Origin: Candidatus Saccharimonadota bacterium
Lineage (GTDB): Bacteria; Patescibacteriota; Saccharimonadia; Saccharimonadales; Saccharimonadaceae
Reading direction: 5' to 3'
Assembly (NCBI GenBank): GCA_017430725.1
Contig: JAFRMK010000010.1
Location: 1-64,000 of the forward strand
DNA: 64,000 bases
In this document: positions 8,276-19,138 of the stretch, piece after piece
Position numbering within the stretch: position 1 is the stretch's first letter
Layout: every line of letters starts with the position of its first letter
Made by a program: the position numbers and the translations under genes
The notes under the pieces: generated by a model
Told to the model about the DNA's origin: nothing
The model's input: the letters and a program-made list of their open reading frames with translations, nothing else
The model's database searches: none

Positions 8276-9503
8276 ACGTCCCGCCAACCATGTCATGTAT
8301 ATTGACCTCAATTCCTGTTTCGCCACCATCGAACAACAGGCGCGCCCGCTCCTGCGCAATCGCCCCGTCGCCGTCACCAATCGCATCTCGCCCAATTCCT
8401 GCATCATTACCGCCAGCTACGAAGCCAAAGCACGCGGCGTCAAAGTCGGCCAACGGCGCATCGAGGCGCTCCACCTTTGCCCCGACCTGGTTTTCGTCGA
8501 AGCCGAACCCAGCAAATATATCTTCGTCCACCGCCAACTACGACGCATCATGTCCGATTATTCGCCCAGTTTCACCATGAAATCCATCGACGAAGGACTC
8601 ATTGACCTTGCACAGGCACCGCCAAAGTGGCGCAATGCACCACCAGCCGAAATCGCCCACGATCTCAAGCGCCGTCTCCGCGCCGAAATCGGCAACTGGA
8701 TGCGCTGCAATATTGGCGTCGCCAGCAACCGCTTCTTGGCAAAATTAGCCGGCGAGCTCCACAAACCCGACGGCTATGACGAAATTACCGCCGCCAATCA
8801 GCGCCAAATCTTTGCTGGTCTTAAATTGACCGATTTACCTGGTATCAACCTGCGCATGCAAGCCCGACTCAATGCCGTCGGCATTTTTACGCCACTCAAT
8901 CTATTAGATGCCGAAGAATCCACCCTTGTCAAACTCGTCTGCCATAGCATCGACGGCCAAAAATGGTATCGACGCCTGCGGGGCATCGAGGTCGATGACT
9001 ATCTGTCCGACATCCAGACCATCGGTCGCCAATACGTCCTTGAAAGTCGCCGCCTCGATAAACGCGCCCTCGAAGCACGCATCATGCACCTCGCCGAAGA
9101 CGTCGGCTATCGCCTGCGCAGCAAGCGGCTTTTCGCTCGCGGCGTTCTCGTTTGGGCTTATGATTATGACGGCCAACTTTTCCGTCGTCGCAGCCTATCA
9201 AAGACCGCCTTTCACACCGACCAGGACATTCTTCGCCACGCCCGTGAACTATTCGCCGATTTTCCCGCCCCACTGCAAATTATCGGCATCACCCTATATC
9301 GCATCCAGACCGCACCCAATGCCCAACTCAGCCTCGAACAACCTCGCCTAGACGCCGAAACCGCCCTGTGTCAGGCCGCCGACACTATCAATCTCCGCTT
9401 CGGCAACCGCCGCATCCATTTTGCCGCCAGCTGCGGCACCGACCACGTCAAAACCAAAATCCCCTTTGGCTCCACTCGCTACCTCGACCGCTCAATCACC
9501 TAG
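8265..9503 (+). CDS. dinB: Y-family DNA polymerase (Pol IV-like)
   Basis: Translesion DNA polymerase of the DinB/ImuB/UmuC superfamily. The N-terminal palm motif YIDLNSCFATIEQ carries the first metal Asp, and SIDEG carries the second Asp-Glu pair (the usual motif is SIDEA). The thumb and little-finger regions follow; the segment LTDLPGINLRMQARLNAVGI looks like the expected helix-hairpin-helix. Length 412 residues is typical. There is no obvious beta-clamp motif at the very C-terminus. It overlaps the preceding small gene and is followed after 19 bp by polA, so two polymerases sit side by side. Confidence 0.87.
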   Translation: MKLERPANHVMYIDLNSCFATIEQQARPLLRNRPVAVTNRISPNSCIITASYEAKARGVKVGQRRIEALHLCPDLVFVEAEPSKYIFVHRQLRRIMSDYSPSFTMKSIDEGLIDLAQAPPKWRNAPPAEIAHDLKRRLRAEIGNWMRCNIGVASNRFLAKLAGELHKPDGYDEITAANQRQIFAGLKLTDLPGINLRMQARLNAVGIFTPLNLLDAEESTLVKLVCHSIDGQKWYRRLRGIEVDDYLSDIQTIGRQYVLESRRLDKRALEARIMHLAEDVGYRLRSKRLFARGVLVWAYDYDGQLFRRRSLSKTAFHTDQDILRHARELFADFPAPLQIIGITLYRIQTAPNAQLSLEQPRLDAETALCQAADTINLRFGNRRIHFAASCGTDHVKTKIPFGSTRYLDRSIT

Positions 9504-9510
9504 AATTCTG

Positions 9511-9516
9511 TATAAT
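9511..9516 (+). promoter_or_regulatory. -10 of polA
   Basis: TATAAT ends 6 nt before ATG 9523; predicted leaderless start. Confidence 0.6.
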
Positions 9517-9522
9517 AGAACT

Positions 9523-11940
9523 ATGGCATTCGAAGACAATCTGACAATCATTGACGGAAAAAGCGTATTCTACCGAGGATATTACGCCATGGGGCATCTC
9601 TCATTGCCCGACGGCACGCCGACCGGCGGCGTCTACGGTTTTGCCAGTATGCTGATTGAGATTATCGAAAAACTCCAACCCGAATACATCGCCGTCGCTT
9701 GGGACAAAAGCAAGACCAATATCCGCAGTCGACGCGCCATCTATCCGGACTACAAAGCCAATCGCAAACCTGCGCCGCCCGATTTTTATGCGCAAATCCC
9801 GTTCCTGATGGAACTCCTAGAAGCATTCCACATTCCGTTGTACGAGTTTGACGACTATGAAGCCGACGATATTATTGGTACCCTCGCTCGCAGCGCGCAA
9901 AGCCAAGGCGTTCGTGCCGAAATCATTTCTGGCGACCTCGACATGCTACAAATCGTCGATGAACATATCAAAATGTATCAACTCAAGCGCGGCTTCTCCG
10001 ACGTCGCCGAATTCGACATTCCCGCCGTGGAAGAAAAGTATCAGCTCCGCAAAGACCAATTCCTTGATCTGAAAGCCATCAAAGGCGACTCATCCGACAA
10101 CATCCCCGGCGTGCCCGGCATCGGTGAAAAAGGTGCCGCCAAACTGCTTCAGAGCTACGGCACACTCGAAAACGTCTATAACCACATTGACGACCTTACC
10201 GGCAGCACCCAACAAAAACTCATCGCCGGCAAAGAGCTCGCCTTCATCAGCAAAGAACTCGCCAAAATAAAGTTCGACGCGCCCGTCAAGTTCGACCCCG
10301 CGGCGACTCGTTTAGCCGATTTCCAACCCACCGCCGTCGTCGCCGAGCTACAAAAACTCCGTTTTAACTCGCTTCTCCGCAAGTTCGCTAAACTCTTCCC
10401 AACTAAAACAACGGCGCCTGCGCCGGCCGCATCCACGCCAAAAGCGCCGGAAATGCCAAAAGCACCAGAAGCACCAGACCTTCAGCCCGACGCAGCGATC
10501 GACACTCCCGCCAACCTCTATTTGAGCCGCCAAGTCAAAACCGATATGCACGACAATCACCAGCTCGCCATGGAAATTCTGGCTGGTCGACCATTTTGGG
10601 ACCTTGATCAGGTCGATTTTCTCCTTAATCCGCTCGAATATAATCGCCAACTCACGCTCGCCGACACCGCCGACAACCACACCGCCTACCTGTCGCAACG
10701 CCGACAACTCCAGCAGCTCCCCAAAGTCGCCAACATCGTCGAGCATTTTGACCTACCGCTCATCCCAATTCTCTACAAAATGGAATGTGCTGGCATCGGC
10801 ATCGATACGGCGCGTTTTAAGGTGTTAGCGCACGAGTTTTCCACAGAGCAGAGCAAACTTGAACAAGAAATTTATTCAATTTCCGGAAGAAATTTCAATA
10901 TTAATTCGCCCATTCAACTATCCAAAGTCCTGTTCGAAGACCTGGCGCTACCAACTCGTGGCATCAAAAAGAATTCGCGCGGTTATTCCACTGGCGCCAA
11001 GGAGCTCAACAAATTACGCCAAAGCCACCCCATCATCGGCAAACTCGAACGCTACCGCGCAATCAACAAATTACTCAGCACCTACGTCACGCCTCTACCT
11101 CTGCTGGCCGACTCCGAACATCGTATCCACAGCACCTTCACCCAAAACGTCACCGCCACCGGTCGCCTCTCCAGCTTGAACCCTAATCTCCAAAATATCC
11201 CCGTGCGCAGCGATGACGGCCGACGAATTCGCGATTGTTTTGTCGCAAAACCGGGGCACGTTTTCGTTTCAGCCGACTACGCACAATTTGAGCTCCGACT
11301 CGCATCCGTACTGGCCGGTGACCAAGCCCTGATTGATGACTTTAATCAAAATCTCGACATCCACACCAAGACCGCCGCTGACGCCTTCCATATTCCCATG
11401 GAACAAGTCACCAAGGCCCAGCGACGCACCGCCAAGGTCATCAATTTCGGCGTCCTTTATGGCATGAGCCCCAAGGGCCTTTCCGATGCGACTGATATGT
11501 CTTTCGGCGAAGCGAGCCGCTTTATAAAAAACTATTTTGAGCTCCGAGCGCCCATTCGACGCTATCTTGACCAAACCCTTGAACGCGGTCGCAAATACGG
11601 TTATGTTGAAACCTACTATGGCCGCCGCCGTCCCACGCCGGACCTCTCCGCACCCAATCGTGTCGTCCGCGCCGCCGCCGAGCGCGCTGCCGCCAATATG
11701 CCAATTCAGGGCACCGAAGCCGACCTCATGAAGCGGGCCATGATTTCCATTGACCGAGCACTCCCATCCGCCGCCCGGCTCGTCCTGCAGATACACGACT
11801 CGTTGATGGTCGAATGCCCTCAAAAACTCGCTAAACAAGTCAGCCAAATATTACGGGAGAATATGGAGTCAGTCGCGCCAGAGCTACCAATTAAACTTGC
11901 CGTCGACGTCAGTGTCGGCCACAGTTGGGGCGAACTGTAG
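9523..11940 (+). CDS. polA: DNA polymerase I
   Basis: An 805-residue Pol I. Residues 1-300 form the 5' nuclease: YEADDIIG, SGDLDMLQ and the helix-hairpin-helix GVPGIGEKGAAKLL. A Pro/Ala-rich linker (about 305-325) leads into a shortened region without recognisable 3'-5' exonuclease motifs, so proofreading is probably absent. The polymerase domain has TGRLSS, motif A DYAQFELR (about 584), motif B RRTAKVINFGVLYG (about 640) and motif C QIHDSLMVE (about 754). In motif C the usual HDE is HDS: the metal-binding Asp is kept but the following Glu is Ser. The start is fixed by TATAAT 6 nt upstream; a longer frame would run inside dinB. The stop overlaps the next GTG by one base. Confidence 0.95.
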   Translation: MAFEDNLTIIDGKSVFYRGYYAMGHLSLPDGTPTGGVYGFASMLIEIIEKLQPEYIAVAWDKSKTNIRSRRAIYPDYKANRKPAPPDFYAQIPFLMELLEAFHIPLYEFDDYEADDIIGTLARSAQSQGVRAEIISGDLDMLQIVDEHIKMYQLKRGFSDVAEFDIPAVEEKYQLRKDQFLDLKAIKGDSSDNIPGVPGIGEKGAAKLLQSYGTLENVYNHIDDLTGSTQQKLIAGKELAFISKELAKIKFDAPVKFDPAATRLADFQPTAVVAELQKLRFNSLLRKFAKLFPTKTTAPAPAASTPKAPEMPKAPEAPDLQPDAAIDTPANLYLSRQVKTDMHDNHQLAMEILAGRPFWDLDQVDFLLNPLEYNRQLTLADTADNHTAYLSQRRQLQQLPKVANIVEHFDLPLIPILYKMECAGIGIDTARFKVLAHEFSTEQSKLEQEIYSISGRNFNINSPIQLSKVLFEDLALPTRGIKKNSRGYSTGAKELNKLRQSHPIIGKLERYRAINKLLSTYVTPLPLLADSEHRIHSTFTQNVTATGRLSSLNPNLQNIPVRSDDGRRIRDCFVAKPGHVFVSADYAQFELRLASVLAGDQALIDDFNQNLDIHTKTAADAFHIPMEQVTKAQRRTAKVINFGVLYGMSPKGLSDATDMSFGEASRFIKNYFELRAPIRRYLDQTLERGRKYGYVETYYGRRRPTPDLSAPNRVVRAAAERAAANMPIQGTEADLMKRAMISIDRALPSAARLVLQIHDSLMVECPQKLAKQVSQILRENMESVAPELPIKLAVDVSVGHSWGEL

Positions 11941-12734
11941 TGAGCTACCCAATTCGGCTTGGCCTGATTTCTGATGTCCACAGCAACCCTGCCGCTTTTC
12001 GTGCCGTTCTAGACGAATTCGACCGACGAAACGTCGACCAAATCATCTGCCTCGGCGACATTATCGGGCTGGGTGCCAATCCCGAAGCCTGCGTCACCAT
12101 TTTGCGCGAATTAGTCGAGCAGGGGAAAATACTCTCCATCGTGCGCGGCAACCACGAAGACTATTTGCTCAAAAAACTCCCCGTCCACAACCACAACGAC
12201 GCAAACGCCGCGAAACTCCCCGAAGAAATCCTGGACCTTTTTCGCTGGAATCACAGTCAAATCAGCCAAGAATCGATCAATTTCTTAAGTCAGTTTCCTC
12301 GTCAAGAAAATATCAGGTTAGGGCGCACAAAAATCTATGTTTCACACTATCCCGTACACCCCACCGGCACATTCATGCCGTTTTTCATGAAGCCCAGCCT
12401 CGGCGAATGTCGAAAAATCTTTCGTTTTGCGCACGCCAACATCTATCTTTTTGGCCATACGCACGTACGCACGCTCCGCATCGGCCGCAACGGCGACTAT
12501 TACATCAATCCGGGCAGCGTTGGCTGTCCTATCGGCACGGATTCCGCCTCTGCCGGCATTTTAGAGCTACGAGGCCGCCGCATCAGCTACCAACAACTCG
12601 ATGTCGACTACGATGTCGAACGTGCCATCAAAAAAATGCTCAGCTACAATGACGAGCATCCCGCAGTCACACATACCGTCAATCAATTCTACCGCCCACT
12701 CGACGATTTCGACTTCGACCTGTTGGACGACTAA
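11940..12734 (+). CDS. Calcineurin-like metallophosphoesterase
   Basis: A 264-residue two-metal phosphoesterase of the YfcE/MJ0936-like group. Metal ligands are visible in order: SDVHSN, GDIIG, GNHE, SHYP and GHTHV, followed by the NPGSVGCP turn typical of the family. The start is GTG 11940, overlapping the last base of the polA stop codon; the frame is open a little further but would run deeper into polA. Physiological substrate unknown (nucleotide phosphodiesters are common substrates). Co-transcribed with polA. Confidence 0.85.
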   Translation: MSYPIRLGLISDVHSNPAAFRAVLDEFDRRNVDQIICLGDIIGLGANPEACVTILRELVEQGKILSIVRGNHEDYLLKKLPVHNHNDANAAKLPEEILDLFRWNHSQISQESINFLSQFPRQENIRLGRTKIYVSHYPVHPTGTFMPFFMKPSLGECRKIFRFAHANIYLFGHTHVRTLRIGRNGDYYINPGSVGCPIGTDSASAGILELRGRRISYQQLDVDYDVERAIKKMLSYNDEHPAVTHTVNQFYRPLDDFDFDLLDD

Positions 12735-12743
12735 TACCGCTAA

Positions 12744-12752
12744 TGGTATGAT
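12744..12752 (+). promoter_or_regulatory. Extended -10 of PfkB-aldolase fusion
   Basis: TGGTATGAT ends 6 nt before ATG 12759. Confidence 0.55.
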
Positions 12753-12758
12753 AAGAGC

Positions 12759-14576
12759 ATGAAAAGCGTCCTGATTGTTGGCAATCTCACCAAAGACATC
12801 TATCTGCGCCTCGACCCAAGAAGCACTCCGCTCGAAATCGACCAACAACACACCGGCTGGCTAGACTTAGCTTTCAACGGCTCCTCGCACGACTATTTCT
12901 CGCGCGTCGCCATCTTTGGCGGTGCCAGCATCAGCCTTGAAGTTTGCCGACGGTTTGGGCTTGACGCCACAATCATGGGCTCAGCTTCCAGCTTTGAAAA
13001 CGGCCAACTCCAAGTTGCACCCAACACCAATCTCGCCCACCGCTACATCCTCTGCCACAATCAAGACGTCAGCTATTTCTCGCCCAGTAAGTTTCCCGAA
13101 AACACTTGGCAAACGCCCGCCAAAACTCCAGATTGGATTTATCTTGACCGCTCGGCCATCATTTCCGCCGCCTTCGCCGAACAACTGCTAAGCTATCTCG
13201 ACCAACACTCGTCTTGCCAATTGGCCATCTTTCTCGGCAAACGCAGCAACGCCGCCGCTGCCCATCTCCAAGCTCTCATCGAGCACGCCCAGCTCGTCAT
13301 CTCAGACACCACGGCAAAAACCGGGCAGTTCAATATCACGCCAACCGACATCAGCACGGATAGCCAAACCGTTTCCTGGAATCTGCGGGGCAAAGACCAA
13401 TATATCACCCATCTCAGCGCCCACCTGATTATCGGCGCCAGTATCGTGGCCGGACTTGCCCTTGATAAAAGCCCCCATTGGGCGATGAATCTAGCAAAAT
13501 ACAACGTTGAGCGCGCCACGCTCAGCGGCACGGCAAACCTAAACACTCTGGAGGAAAGCATGATTGAAGACGGCATCAAAACTGATTCGACTAGCACCGA
13601 ACGCGAAATTTTTCGCACCGCAAAACAGTTAATGGCGCCCCAAAAGGGCATTCTCGCCGCCGACGAATCCGGTGGCTCTATCCACAAAAAATTCGAAGCC
13701 GCTGGCATTCCGGACGACGCCGAACACCGCCGAGACTACCGCAACATCTTCCTTGATACGCCAGAACTCGAAAAATATGTCTCTGGCGTCATCCTGTTCG
13801 ATGAAACCGCTCGCCAACATGCCGACGACGGCTCGACTTTTGTCGAATTACTGCAAAAAAAGCACATCATTCCCGGCATCAAAGTCGACCAGGGCCTCGA
13901 AAATTTCCCCGATTCACCCGAAAAATACACCAAAGGCCTCGACGGTTTACCAAAGCGACTCGCTGAATATTATCAAATGGGCATGCGCTTCGCAAAATGG
14001 CGCTCTGCCTTCGAACTAAACCCTAACCAAAAGCCCAGCGACCAAGCCATCCAAAAGAACACCGCCGATTTGGCCGAATATGCCAGACTTTGCCAAGCTG
14101 CCGAAATTGTGCCAATCGTTGAGCCGGAATTAGTGTTTGACGGCGACCATAGCCTGGAAGAATGCGCCGAATACACAGGAAAAATCCTCGACGCATTGTT
14201 TGCTGCGCTCGCCCAAAAGGGCGTCCTACTCGCTGGCTGTCTGCTCAAAGTCAGCATGGTGCTGGCTGGCAAACAATTCGCCGAACCGTCCACAGTCGAT
14301 CAAGTCGGCCAAGCCACCGCCGAATTACTGCGCACCCACGTGCCAGCCGAACTTGCCGGCGTCGTATTTCTCAGCGGCGGTCAAGGCGTCGAACAAGCCA
14401 CTGCCAACCTCGCCGCCATCAAGCAGCACGGCCCCTTCCCGTGGCCCATATCTTTTTCCTACGCCCGCGCCCTTCAAGAACCAGCACTCGAAGCCTGGCA
14501 GGGCAACAACGCCAAGCTCGCCGCCGCCCGCGCGGCCTTCACGGCTCGCCTCGTCGCAAACTGCGCAGTTCTCTAG
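12759..14576 (+). CDS. Degenerate PfkB-like domain fused to class I fructose-bisphosphate aldolase
   Basis: A 605-residue two-domain protein. Residues about 1-265 resemble a ribokinase/PfkB fold (FGGASISLEVCRRFG near the N-terminus), but the signature GAGD is replaced by GASIVAG (about residue 227), so the catalytic Asp is gone. Residues about 275-605 are a eukaryote-type class I aldolase: AADESGGS, FAKWR (Lys about 413), EPE, and the Schiff-base Lys in LLKVSM (about 496), all intact. It therefore should cleave fructose-1,6-bisphosphate to triose phosphates; the N-terminal domain is probably a binding or regulatory pseudokinase. ATG 12759 follows an extended -10 by 6 nt. The gene is convergent with uvrA, with 3 bp between the stops. 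Confidence 0.85.
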   Translation: MKSVLIVGNLTKDIYLRLDPRSTPLEIDQQHTGWLDLAFNGSSHDYFSRVAIFGGASISLEVCRRFGLDATIMGSASSFENGQLQVAPNTNLAHRYILCHNQDVSYFSPSKFPENTWQTPAKTPDWIYLDRSAIISAAFAEQLLSYLDQHSSCQLAIFLGKRSNAAAAHLQALIEHAQLVISDTTAKTGQFNITPTDISTDSQTVSWNLRGKDQYITHLSAHLIIGASIVAGLALDKSPHWAMNLAKYNVERATLSGTANLNTLEESMIEDGIKTDSTSTEREIFRTAKQLMAPQKGILAADESGGSIHKKFEAAGIPDDAEHRRDYRNIFLDTPELEKYVSGVILFDETARQHADDGSTFVELLQKKHIIPGIKVDQGLENFPDSPEKYTKGLDGLPKRLAEYYQMGMRFAKWRSAFELNPNQKPSDQAIQKNTADLAEYARLCQAAEIVPIVEPELVFDGDHSLEECAEYTGKILDALFAALAQKGVLLAGCLLKVSMVLAGKQFAEPSTVDQVGQATAELLRTHVPAELAGVVFLSGGQGVEQATANLAAIKQHGPFPWPISFSYARALQEPALEAWQGNNAKLAAARAAFTARLVANCAVL

Positions 14577-14579
14577 ATA

Positions 14580-17441
14580 CTAAAGAATTTTCTTCAAATA
14601 TTTGCCGGTTGCCGACTTGGCATTCTTCGCAACATCCTCGGGCGTCCCAGTCGCCACAACCTTACCGCCATTTTGACCACCTTCCGGCCCCATGTCAATA
14701 ATCCAATCCGCCGTCTTTATGACGTCAAGATTGTGCTCAATCACAACCATCGAATTTCCCCCGTCAACTAAACGTTGTAAAATTGACAACAATCGCTTCA
14801 CGTCGTCCATATGTAGGCCGGTCGTCGGTTCATCTAGCACATACAAAGTTCGGCCAGTCGACCGTCGCGACAACTCCGTTGCCAACTTAATGCGCTGCGC
14901 CTCGCCGCCCGAAAATGTCGTCGCTGGTTGCCCCAAGCGAATATATCCCAGACCGACTTCCTGTAAAGTGCGCAATTTTCCGGCAATCAATGGATGATTC
15001 TCGAAAAATTCCACTGCCTCGTCCACCGTCATCTCCAAAACATCCGAAATCGTCTTGTCCTTGTAGCGCACCTCCAGCGCCTCGCGGTTGTACCGCTTAC
15101 CGTGACAAACATCGCAGGTCACAAATACGTCTGGCAAAAAGTGCATTTCGATCTTCAACACGCCGTCACCCTGACACTTTTCACAACGCCCGCCCTTCAC
15201 GTTGAACGAAAACCGCCCCGGCTTGTAGCCGCGCACCTGCGCCTCCGGCTGACTGGCGAACAGTTCACGAATATTATTAAAAACACCCGTGTAGGTTGCC
15301 GGATTTGACCGCGGCGTACGACCAATCGGCGATTGGTCAATCACAATAATTTTGTTTAGGTTTTCGATACCATCGATACGTTCGTGCGCCCCCGAAACAG
15401 TCTGCGCCCGATTCAAGCGAGCCAGTAATTCATTCGACATAATATCGTTCACTAAAGTCGATTTGCCCGACCCAGACACGCCCGACACGACCGTCAAAAG
15501 CCCCAGTGGTATTTTGACGTCAATATTTTTCAGATTATTCTCCCGTGCGCCAATGATTTCCAAATACTTGGTGCGCTCAGTCACCTTGCGGCGCTTCTTG
15601 GGAGTTGCAATCTTCTTGGCACCGGACAAATACTGACCGGTTATCGACCGCTTGTTTTTGGCAACCTCATCTGGAGTACCCGCCGCAACGACGTTCCCGC
15701 CCTTCACGCCAGCGCCCGGCCCAATGTCGACCAGATAATCCGCCTCGCGAATCGTTTCCTCGTCATGTTCCACCACGATAACCGTGTTTTTTAGGTCGCG
15801 CAGATGCTTCAACGTGGCAATCAGACGGTCATTGTCGCGCTGATGCAGGCCAATTGACGGCTCATCCAAAACATAAAGCACGCCCTGCAGGCCAGAGCCA
15901 ATCTGCGTCGCCAACCGAATACGCTGCGCTTCGCCGCCAGACAATGTCGAGGCCGAACGACTCAGCTCAAGATAGTTCAATCCGACATCACGCATAAAGC
16001 CAACGCGCGCCCGAATCTCTTTCAAAATCGGCTTTGCAATTAGCATCTCGTTCTCGCTCAAACCTAAATCACCGTCCAACACCTCAATCGTCTGCTCGAC
16101 ATCCATTGAACACATATCCATAATATTCAAATCGTGCACCGTCACCGCCAATACGACCGGCTTCAAACGCGCCCCATGACAAGTCTGGCAGAGTCGCTCG
16201 CGCATAAATCGCTCAATATCTTTGCGCACAAAGTCCGACTCCGTCTCGTGGTAGCGTCGCTCCAAATTCGGAATCACTCCCTCATAAACTGCATCATAGC
16301 TATAGCCGTTACTTAATTTGACCCGATATTTCTCGTCGCCCGTGCCATACAGTATCTTCTGGATAATCTCGTCCGTAAACTCCCGAATCGGCTGACGCAC
16401 CGAAAAGCCGTGCCTCTCGCCCACCGCCGTCAAGCGTTTCAGCCACCACGACTCCTGATTGATGCGATTATAGGGACGAATTCCACCTTCGGCAATCGTC
16501 AAATTCGGATTAAGTACCAAATCTGGGTCAATCTCCATTCTCGTACCCAAGCCGGTACAGGTCGGACAAGCCCCCTGCGGCGCATTAAACGAAAATAGCC
16601 GCGGTTCCAATTCCGGAATCAACTCATCGGGGTGATCCGGACAAGCGTAACGCTGCGAATAACTTATCACTTCAGCATGGTCGGTCCGCAGATTTTTCTG
16701 TCCTAGCGCCACGCTATTGTCGTCAATTTTCAACACTTGCATGACCCCGCCGCCAAGCTCCAGCGCCTGCTCCACGGATTGCGAAATGCGGCTTTCCATG
16801 CCTGGCCCCATTACAAAGCGGTCCACGATGACCTCGATGTCGTGGCGCAAATTCTTATCCAACTCCGGCCATTCGTCCAGCGCATAAATCACGCCGTCAA
16901 CGCGCGCCCGCGCATAGCCTTTTGCCAAATACTGCTCACCAAAATGCGAAAAACTGCCTTTTTTCTGTGCCACGATTGGCGCCATCACCATCAGCTTTGC
17001 CCCCGCCGGCAAAGTCAGCACCTGGTCAATAATATCCTGCACGGTACGACGCGCCACTGTTTTGTGGCAAATCGGGCAGTGCGGAACACCGATACGCGCA
17101 AACAACAGACGCAAATAATCGTAAATCTCCGTCACCGTCGCCACCGTCGACCGTGGATTGCGCGAAGTCGATTTTTGGTCAATCGAAATGGCCGGCGAAA
17201 GACCGGTAATCAAATCAACGTCCGGCTTGTCCATCACGCCCAAAAACATGCGCGCATAACTCGACAAAGACTCGACATAACGCCGCTGTCCTTCTGCGTA
17301 TAAAGTGTCAAAAGCCAAAGACGATTTCCCCGAACCAGACAGCCCAGTAATAACGACCAACTTGTCGCGCGGAATGTCCAAATCAATGTTTTTCAGATTA
17401 TTCGCCCGAGCACCACGAATCTTTATCAAGTCGTTATCCAT
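14580..17441 (-). CDS. uvrA: Excinuclease ABC subunit A
   Basis: Damage-recognition ATPase of nucleotide excision repair. 953 residues, normal length, with two ABC modules: Walker [10 protein letters not shown] near residue 33 and GVSGSGKST near residue 640, signatures LSGGEAQRI and FSGGEAQRI, and Walker B LYVLDEP twice. Zinc-binding pairs CPTC and CEKC/CDVC are present. ATG 17441 lies 8 nt after a minus-strand TATAAT box (17450-17455), with the palindrome TAAGCGCTTA between. The gene is divergent from murL, 95 bp apart. Partners UvrB (20.5 kb) and UvrC (58 kb) are in the same window but not in one operon. Confidence 0.97.
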   Translation of the reverse strand: MDNDLIKIRGARANNLKNIDLDIPRDKLVVITGLSGSGKSSLAFDTLYAEGQRRYVESLSSYARMFLGVMDKPDVDLITGLSPAISIDQKSTSRNPRSTVATVTEIYDYLRLLFARIGVPHCPICHKTVARRTVQDIIDQVLTLPAGAKLMVMAPIVAQKKGSFSHFGEQYLAKGYARARVDGVIYALDEWPELDKNLRHDIEVIVDRFVMGPGMESRISQSVEQALELGGGVMQVLKIDDNSVALGQKNLRTDHAEVISYSQRYACPDHPDELIPELEPRLFSFNAPQGACPTCTGLGTRMEIDPDLVLNPNLTIAEGGIRPYNRINQESWWLKRLTAVGERHGFSVRQPIREFTDEIIQKILYGTGDEKYRVKLSNGYSYDAVYEGVIPNLERRYHETESDFVRKDIERFMRERLCQTCHGARLKPVVLAVTVHDLNIMDMCSMDVEQTIEVLDGDLGLSENEMLIAKPILKEIRARVGFMRDVGLNYLELSRSASTLSGGEAQRIRLATQIGSGLQGVLYVLDEPSIGLHQRDNDRLIATLKHLRDLKNTVIVVEHDEETIREADYLVDIGPGAGVKGGNVVAAGTPDEVAKNKRSITGQYLSGAKKIATPKKRRKVTERTKYLEIIGARENNLKNIDVKIPLGLLTVVSGVSGSGKSTLVNDIMSNELLARLNRAQTVSGAHERIDGIENLNKIIVIDQSPIGRTPRSNPATYTGVFNNIRELFASQPEAQVRGYKPGRFSFNVKGGRCEKCQGDGVLKIEMHFLPDVFVTCDVCHGKRYNREALEVRYKDKTISDVLEMTVDEAVEFFENHPLIAGKLRTLQEVGLGYIRLGQPATTFSGGEAQRIKLATELSRRSTGRTLYVLDEPTTGLHMDDVKRLLSILQRLVDGGNSMVVIEHNLDVIKTADWIIDMGPEGGQNGGKVVATGTPEDVAKNAKSATGKYLKKIL

Positions 17442-17449
17442 AAGCGCTT

Positions 17450-17455
17450 ATTATA
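17450..17455 (-). promoter_or_regulatory. -10 of uvrA
   Basis: Minus-strand TATAAT, 8 nt before the ATG at 17441. Confidence 0.55.
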
Positions 17456-17520
17456 CACCAAAACTCCCAAAAAGTCAATCTAGTAGACTCCGCCACTCCT
17501 TCGGCAAAACAGGTCAAGCA

Positions 17521-17529
17521 TGTTATAAT
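17521..17529 (+). promoter_or_regulatory. Extended -10 of murL-murD
   Basis: TGTTATAAT ends 7 nt before ATG 17537. Confidence 0.55.
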
Positions 17530-17536
17530 ACCACTA

Positions 17537-19138
17537 ATGGCTACCTCAATTGAAGATTGCAAAGCATACATCTCCAACATTGTTGGACAATACCAATTCA
17601 CGGTCGTTACGCCGGAAGACCTCGCGGAGCGCTGCTGGCAAGCCGTTTGGCCCATCGTCGAACAAAACGCCGGCAATCTTGACTGGTTCGCGCAAAACGA
17701 CCCCCAATTCACCGGCACCATCTCGAAAGTCATCCAAGACTATCAGCTCCAGCAACACGATTACGACACGCGCGACCGCTATGCCGTACGCAAAAACTAT
17801 CCCGAATTTATCTTTGAATCATTCCAACTCGAGCGCCAAGCCGACGGCCTGCATGCGCATTACGTCTATCGCCTCGGCGAGCACGCGTTCACGCCAGAAG
17901 TCTTCATTGCCATCTCAGACATCAACACCCAAGATTCTCTCCAGCTAAACGACGATTTCCTGCACACGCTCTTTTTCAATTTCGGCATCATCAACGCCAT
18001 CAATTACTACAAACTCAGTTTCTCGCCAAAATTCATCATTCGCGCCGGCAAACTCACCGCCGAACAATGCGACTTCTTCAAAAAACTTTTCTATCACGGA
18101 CTCGAAGAATGCATGTATCGCAACGAACTGAACATCGCCTATGACGATTTCATGGAAATAATCTGCGAAGCTCCCACGGCCGTGCAAACATTCGACCTGC
18201 CGGACATCTTCCATGGCAACCTCATCCCGGTCGGCGGCGGCAAAGACTCCGTTGTCACGCTTGAAGCACTCAAACCGATGCAAAAAGACAGCCTCTGTTT
18301 GCAATACAACCGCAACATTTATCCGCGCAATATCGCCGCCATCGACTGCGCCAAACTGGCCGGCTACAGCATGAACCAAATCGTCAACTTCAACCTCACG
18401 CTTGACCCCCTAATGCTTCAGCTCAACCAAATGGGCTTTTATAATGGCCACGTGCCATTTTCGTCTTGCCTCGCTTTCGCCAGCCTCATCATGGCCTTCC
18501 TCAACCAGAAAAAATACATCGTCCTGTCAAACGAGGCTTCCGCCAATGAAGGCAACGTCGCTGGCACCACTATCAACCACCAATATTCCAAGAGTTTCGA
18601 ATTTGAGCGCGATTTCGACAATTACGTGAAAACTTTCCTGACCGACCGCATCCATTATTTCAGTCTCCTGCGCTGCCTCAATGAATACCAAATCGTTCAA
18701 ATATTCATCAAACACCCGCTCTATCTTGATGTGTTCCGCAGCTGTAACGTCGGCCAGCGCGACAACCGCTGGTGCGGTCACTGCGCCAAGTGTCTTTATG
18801 TCTATATCATGCTATATCCCTTCGTACCCGATACCAAACTCTGGCAAATCTTTGGTCGCAATATGCTCGAAGACACCGAACTAGTCGGCCTATTGCGCGG
18901 CCTAACGCACCCCGACGCAACCAAGCCTTTCGATTGTGTTGGCACGCGCCAAGAAATTTGTTATGCCATCGAAAAAGGCCTCGCTCTCAAGCCCACACAA
19001 CGCCCAGCGCTGTATGATTACTACGACAAACAATTACGCATCAAAGTCGACGACGACATCGAACAATTCTTCAACCCTGAACACAATATTCCGCCAGAAT
19101 ACCTGAAGCTGCTCACCGACCAGGAGTCTGATTCATGA
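17537..19138 (+). CDS. murL: UDP-MurNAc-L-Ala-L-Glu epimerase (MurL-like)
   Basis: A 533-residue protein that I assign to the MurL family by overall sequence character and context. It has a PP-loop-type ATP site PVGGGKDS (about residue 231), a later WCGHCAKC cysteine cluster (about 413) and many aromatic residues. In Xanthomonas, MurL epimerises the terminal L-Glu of UDP-MurNAc-L-Ala-L-Glu using ATP, after a MurD variant (MurD2) has attached L-Glu. Here a MurD homologue follows directly with a 4-bp ATGA overlap, the same pairing. No glutamate racemase is visible in the window, but only part of the genome is seen. The Cys cluster could bind metal or be catalytic; that is not resolved from sequence. 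Confidence 0.75.
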   Translation: MATSIEDCKAYISNIVGQYQFTVVTPEDLAERCWQAVWPIVEQNAGNLDWFAQNDPQFTGTISKVIQDYQLQQHDYDTRDRYAVRKNYPEFIFESFQLERQADGLHAHYVYRLGEHAFTPEVFIAISDINTQDSLQLNDDFLHTLFFNFGIINAINYYKLSFSPKFIIRAGKLTAEQCDFFKKLFYHGLEECMYRNELNIAYDDFMEIICEAPTAVQTFDLPDIFHGNLIPVGGGKDSVVTLEALKPMQKDSLCLQYNRNIYPRNIAAIDCAKLAGYSMNQIVNFNLTLDPLMLQLNQMGFYNGHVPFSSCLAFASLIMAFLNQKKYIVLSNEASANEGNVAGTTINHQYSKSFEFERDFDNYVKTFLTDRIHYFSLLRCLNEYQIVQIFIKHPLYLDVFRSCNVGQRDNRWCGHCAKCLYVYIMLYPFVPDTKLWQIFGRNMLEDTELVGLLRGLTHPDATKPFDCVGTRQEICYAIEKGLALKPTQRPALYDYYDKQLRIKVDDDIEQFFNPEHNIPPEYLKLLTDQESDS

